NCBI GenBank assembly: GCA_012838545.1
Contig: DUPC01000039.1
Location: forward strand, 1 to 54,505
Length of the DNA: 54,505 nt
Reading direction: 5' to 3'
From: Acholeplasmataceae bacterium
Lineage (GTDB): Bacteria; Bacillota_I; Bacilli_A; ML615J-28; CAG-313
This document shows, in pieces, positions 52,538-54,505 of the stretch. Numbering within the stretch: the first letter of the stretch is position 1; every line of letters starts with the position of its first letter. Below the pieces are notes generated by a model, which saw only the letters and a list, made by a program, of their open reading frames with translations, had not been told where the DNA came from and did not search any database. Position numbers and translations under genes: made by a program.

Positions 52538-53782
52538 ATGAAAAGACTTGGAGGAGGGATATCGGTGCTATTAAATTTTTCTGTTAAAGGTTTTAAAGTT
52601 TTTTATGATGAAGTCCATTTTACTATGCAATCGAACAATCGTATAAAGAAAAATTTAGACAACCTTATCAAGCAAAGAGCGTCCGGAAAAGAATATTCGG
52701 TTGTTAAATCTGCAATATTATACGGACCAAATAATGCAGGAAAATCTTGTTTTTTAGAATCAATTGAATATTTGACAAACTTAATAAAAAACAAAAAGAC
52801 AAAAACTTTTTTTGAACAAAACTTATTTTCTGAAACAAAAGAAATTTCTTTCAAAATCGATTTTATTGAAAACTCAAAGTTATTTAGATATGAACTTGTC
52901 CTAGAGAATAAAAAAGTAATAAATGAGATTCTATTTATAAATGAAAAAATAATTTTTAATAGGAAAGAAGAATTTTTCTCTGATGTTGTTATTAAAAATC
53001 TTTACTCTTTAATTGGTGGTTACGATGATAGATTATTTGTTTTAATGCTACCAATCGAAAAATATGGGGAGGATGTGAAGGATTTTCAAAACTTTTTTGA
53101 TCGTTTTGAATTTGTCAAAGCTGACCATACTGATTATGATGAAGATGAATTGAAGGACTTTATTTCATATTTTTCAAAATTAAAAAATAATAATCCATTG
53201 CTTAAAATGATTAAAAATTCTGATTTATATATCAACGATTTACAAGTTGACCCTTCTTTTTATCAAGACCTTATGGCTCAAGAAGAAAACGGACAAATTT
53301 CCGATCAAACAAAGCAATTACTAAGCCTTTGGTCCATTTTTAATTTCAAAGGAAAAAATTATGCTTTACCGTTTATTACAGTTAACTCGCTAGGAACCCA
53401 AAAAATGGCAATATTTTCAAAAAAAGTGCTTGATGCATTAAAAAATAATAAAATTTTAATTATTGATGAAATTAGTCGTGGATGGCATACGATTTTAACA
53501 AAAAATCTACTTTCTTTTTTTAATAGCGATATAAACTCCCAAGCCCAAATGATTTCAACAAGTCATGACTTGTTATTATTGGATGATGTTTATTTATTTA
53601 GAAAAGATCAAATTTGGTTTGTTTACAAAGATTCTGATGGAAATTATCTATATAGCTTGAACGATTTTAAAGATAATAAAGAAAATGATGCTCGAGGAAA
53701 TGTAATGATTAGATATCTTAAAGGTTTATATGGTGCTTTACCTTTACCGACCTTGGGAGATATATTTAATGAATCCAACTAG
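52538..53782 (+). CDS. RloA-like AAA-family ATPase, probable defence component
   Basis: 414 residues. The family N-terminus LLNFSVKGFKVFYDEVHFTM is followed by Walker A ILYGPNNAGKSC. Walker B ILIIDEISRGWHTI and STSHDLLLLDD (switch His) sit near the C-terminus, as in AAA_15/RloA ATPases. Such proteins pair with RloB-like proteins in restriction loci and abortive-infection systems. ATG 52538 has a perfect AAAGGAGG. A GTG at 52565 behind GGAGGAGGG would give the more usual family start. Base composition is far more AT-rich than the rest of the window, suggesting transfer. Confidence 0.82.
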   Translation: MKRLGGGISVLLNFSVKGFKVFYDEVHFTMQSNNRIKKNLDNLIKQRASGKEYSVVKSAILYGPNNAGKSCFLESIEYLTNLIKNKKTKTFFEQNLFSETKEISFKIDFIENSKLFRYELVLENKKVINEILFINEKIIFNRKEEFFSDVVIKNLYSLIGGYDDRLFVLMLPIEKYGEDVKDFQNFFDRFEFVKADHTDYDEDELKDFISYFSKLKNNNPLLKMIKNSDLYINDLQVDPSFYQDLMAQEENGQISDQTKQLLSLWSIFNFKGKNYALPFITVNSLGTQKMAIFSKKVLDALKNNKILIIDEISRGWHTILTKNLLSFFNSDINSQAQMISTSHDLLLLDDVYLFRKDQIWFVYKDSDGNYLYSLNDFKDNKENDARGNVMIRYLKGLYGALPLPTLGDIFNESN

Positions 53783-54398
53783 AAGAAAACCAAATACTAA
53801 AGAAAAACTTTATATCCTTGTTGAAGGAATGGGAGATAAAAAACTATTGGAAAACTTGTTTGCAAATAAAAACAACCATGAGAACTGCATTCAAACCCAT
53901 TTTGATATTGTTTTTATCAACGTTGAGGGTGTAGACAATATTATATATAAATTAATTGAATTTAAACGAACTTTTATCCATTCTAATGTTTTTATTTTTA
54001 TTGATTTTGATGACAAAGGAAAACAAAGAGTTGAAGAGATTTTACGAAAACTAAATAAGAAGGGTGTTAAAAAATTCTTAAAGACTTCTGATATTTTTTT
54101 TGTAAATCCCATTATTGAGTACCTTTATGTATTAGGAAAGGATTTTAAAAACCCAAAATTTTATTTCAAACATCAATATAAACCTTTAATTAGAAGACTT
54201 TTTGGAATTGATAACTATTGTTCAAGCGAAGCACAAATCAACATAATGATAAAACAATTAAAAGAGGATAAATTCAATACTTTCTTAATCAATGTTACAA
54301 AAATTGAATCTAGTAAAGAAACTTTACCCTCATCTAACATAAATGAATTAATTAAAAGAATTAAAAAATTAAAATTCCTTTGTGTTTATAGCTTTTAG
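53769..54398 (+). CDS. RloB-like protein, probable defence effector
   Basis: 209 residues. EKLYILVEGMGDKKLLENLF is the Toprim-like opening (catalytic Glu) of RloB proteins. VFIFIDFDDKGKQRVEEI gives the acidic DxD-type motif, and FFVNPIIEYLYVL the conserved helix after it. RloB partners an AAA ATPase and may be a nuclease. ATG 53769 overlaps the upstream ATPase gene by 14 bases, so translation is coupled. It has the same strong AT bias as its partner. Confidence 0.8.
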   Translation: MNPTRRKPNTKEKLYILVEGMGDKKLLENLFANKNNHENCIQTHFDIVFINVEGVDNIIYKLIEFKRTFIHSNVFIFIDFDDKGKQRVEEILRKLNKKGVKKFLKTSDIFFVNPIIEYLYVLGKDFKNPKFYFKHQYKPLIRRLFGIDNYCSSEAQINIMIKQLKEDKFNTFLINVTKIESSKETLPSSNINELIKRIKKLKFLCVYSF

Positions 54399-54426
54399 AC
54401 TGTCGACAAAGCCGGCAGTTTTTTCA
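54398..54426 (+). terminator. Terminator after the RloA-RloB-like pair
   Basis: ACTGTCG and CGGCAGT (one G-U pair) form a stem just after the rloB-like stop, and six T follow. It ends the plus-strand pair. Confidence 0.7.
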
Positions 54427-54505
54427 TCCTGAATAATTATCCCCAAAATTGTATAATAAGTATAAAAATGTGTTGTGAAAAAGATTACGAAAAACAGTAA
54501 CAAAC
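54427..54505. other. AT-rich window end without a recognised gene
   Basis: A TATAAT hexamer at 54452-54457 could be the -10 of a promoter reading off the window, but the matching -35 region is poor. No complete gene is present in these last bases. Confidence 0.4.

Noticed and set aside
54429-54457. Promoter reading out of the right end
   Set aside because: Good -10 hexamer but no acceptable -35, and no gene in view to support it.
1-54505. tRNA, rRNA, CRISPR arrays, prophage or integrase genes
   Set aside because: I looked for clover-leaf patterns, regularly spaced repeats and phage genes and saw none; short or divergent tRNAs could still be missed by eye.

Overview
The window is a 54.5 kb chromosomal stretch of a low-GC Gram-positive bacterium (Bacillota). 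It carries a SpoIIE-type sporulation phosphatase, a gerKA-gerKC-gerKB germinant receptor operon, a T-box leader, a ComK-like protein and strong AGGAGG ribosome-binding sites, all with the standard genetic code. This suggests a spore-forming, fermentative, anaerobic member of the Bacilli/Erysipelotrichia side of the phylum. Species and genus cannot be read from the sequence.

Layout. 1-92 is the tail of a plus-strand ORF, possibly a transposase. 269-6.6 kb (minus strand) holds a tyrosine phenol-lyase-type gene behind a T-box, tpiA, pgk, a ComK-like gene, an orphan MsmK/UgpC-type sugar ABC ATPase and a PucR-type regulator. 6.7-12.4 kb has a rhodanese, an SGNH hydrolase, spoIIE, rubredoxin, a zinc-ribbon membrane protein, a nitrilase-family hydrolase and a YwaF-type membrane protein. 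12.6-14.3 kb holds a decayed ABC exporter (permease and ATPase pseudogenes).

The centrepiece is 14.3-42.95 kb: 28 consecutive minus-strand genes, mostly overlapping or a few bases apart. In transcription order they are glutamate mutase (glmS, glmL, glmE), methylaspartase, a CitDEF-type lyase with its ligase and CitX-CitG maturation protein, a lipoprotein gamma-glutamyltransferase, a DctM-like carrier with an unlisted 52-aa membrane protein, two M14/AstE-type zinc hydrolases, two DUF6305 proteins, a 1256-aa repeat lipoprotein, glutamate racemase, two nucleoside-recognition (SpmA/SpmB-like) membrane proteins, a two-subunit class I fumarase, poly-gamma-glutamate genes pgsB/pgsC/pgsW, a PhoP/PhoR-like two-component system, and a PduO-type cobalamin adenosyltransferase.

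Read as one system: surface enzymes cleave poly-gamma-glutamate or gamma-glutamyl peptides, a carrier takes up the product, the racemase converts D- to L-glutamate, and the methylaspartate pathway ferments it (glutamate, 3-methylaspartate, mesaconate, citramalate, then acetate plus pyruvate). The adenosyltransferase supplies coenzyme B12. In this reading the 'fumarase' is a mesaconase and the 'citrate lyase' a citramalate lyase. The same run carries a polyglutamate synthase core, so polymer making and polymer fermentation appear physically linked. A well-formed promoter, a cre-like site and three direct half-sites suited to an OmpR-family regulator lie upstream of glmS.

To the right are a transaldolase-family aldolase, the gerK operon behind a sigma-G-like promoter, a Nudix hydrolase, a ribokinase-family kinase, a large MurQ/GCKR-like SIS protein and a cation diffusion facilitator. 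The last 2 kb (plus strand) is a very AT-rich RloA-RloB-like pair that looks horizontally acquired and may be an anti-phage module.
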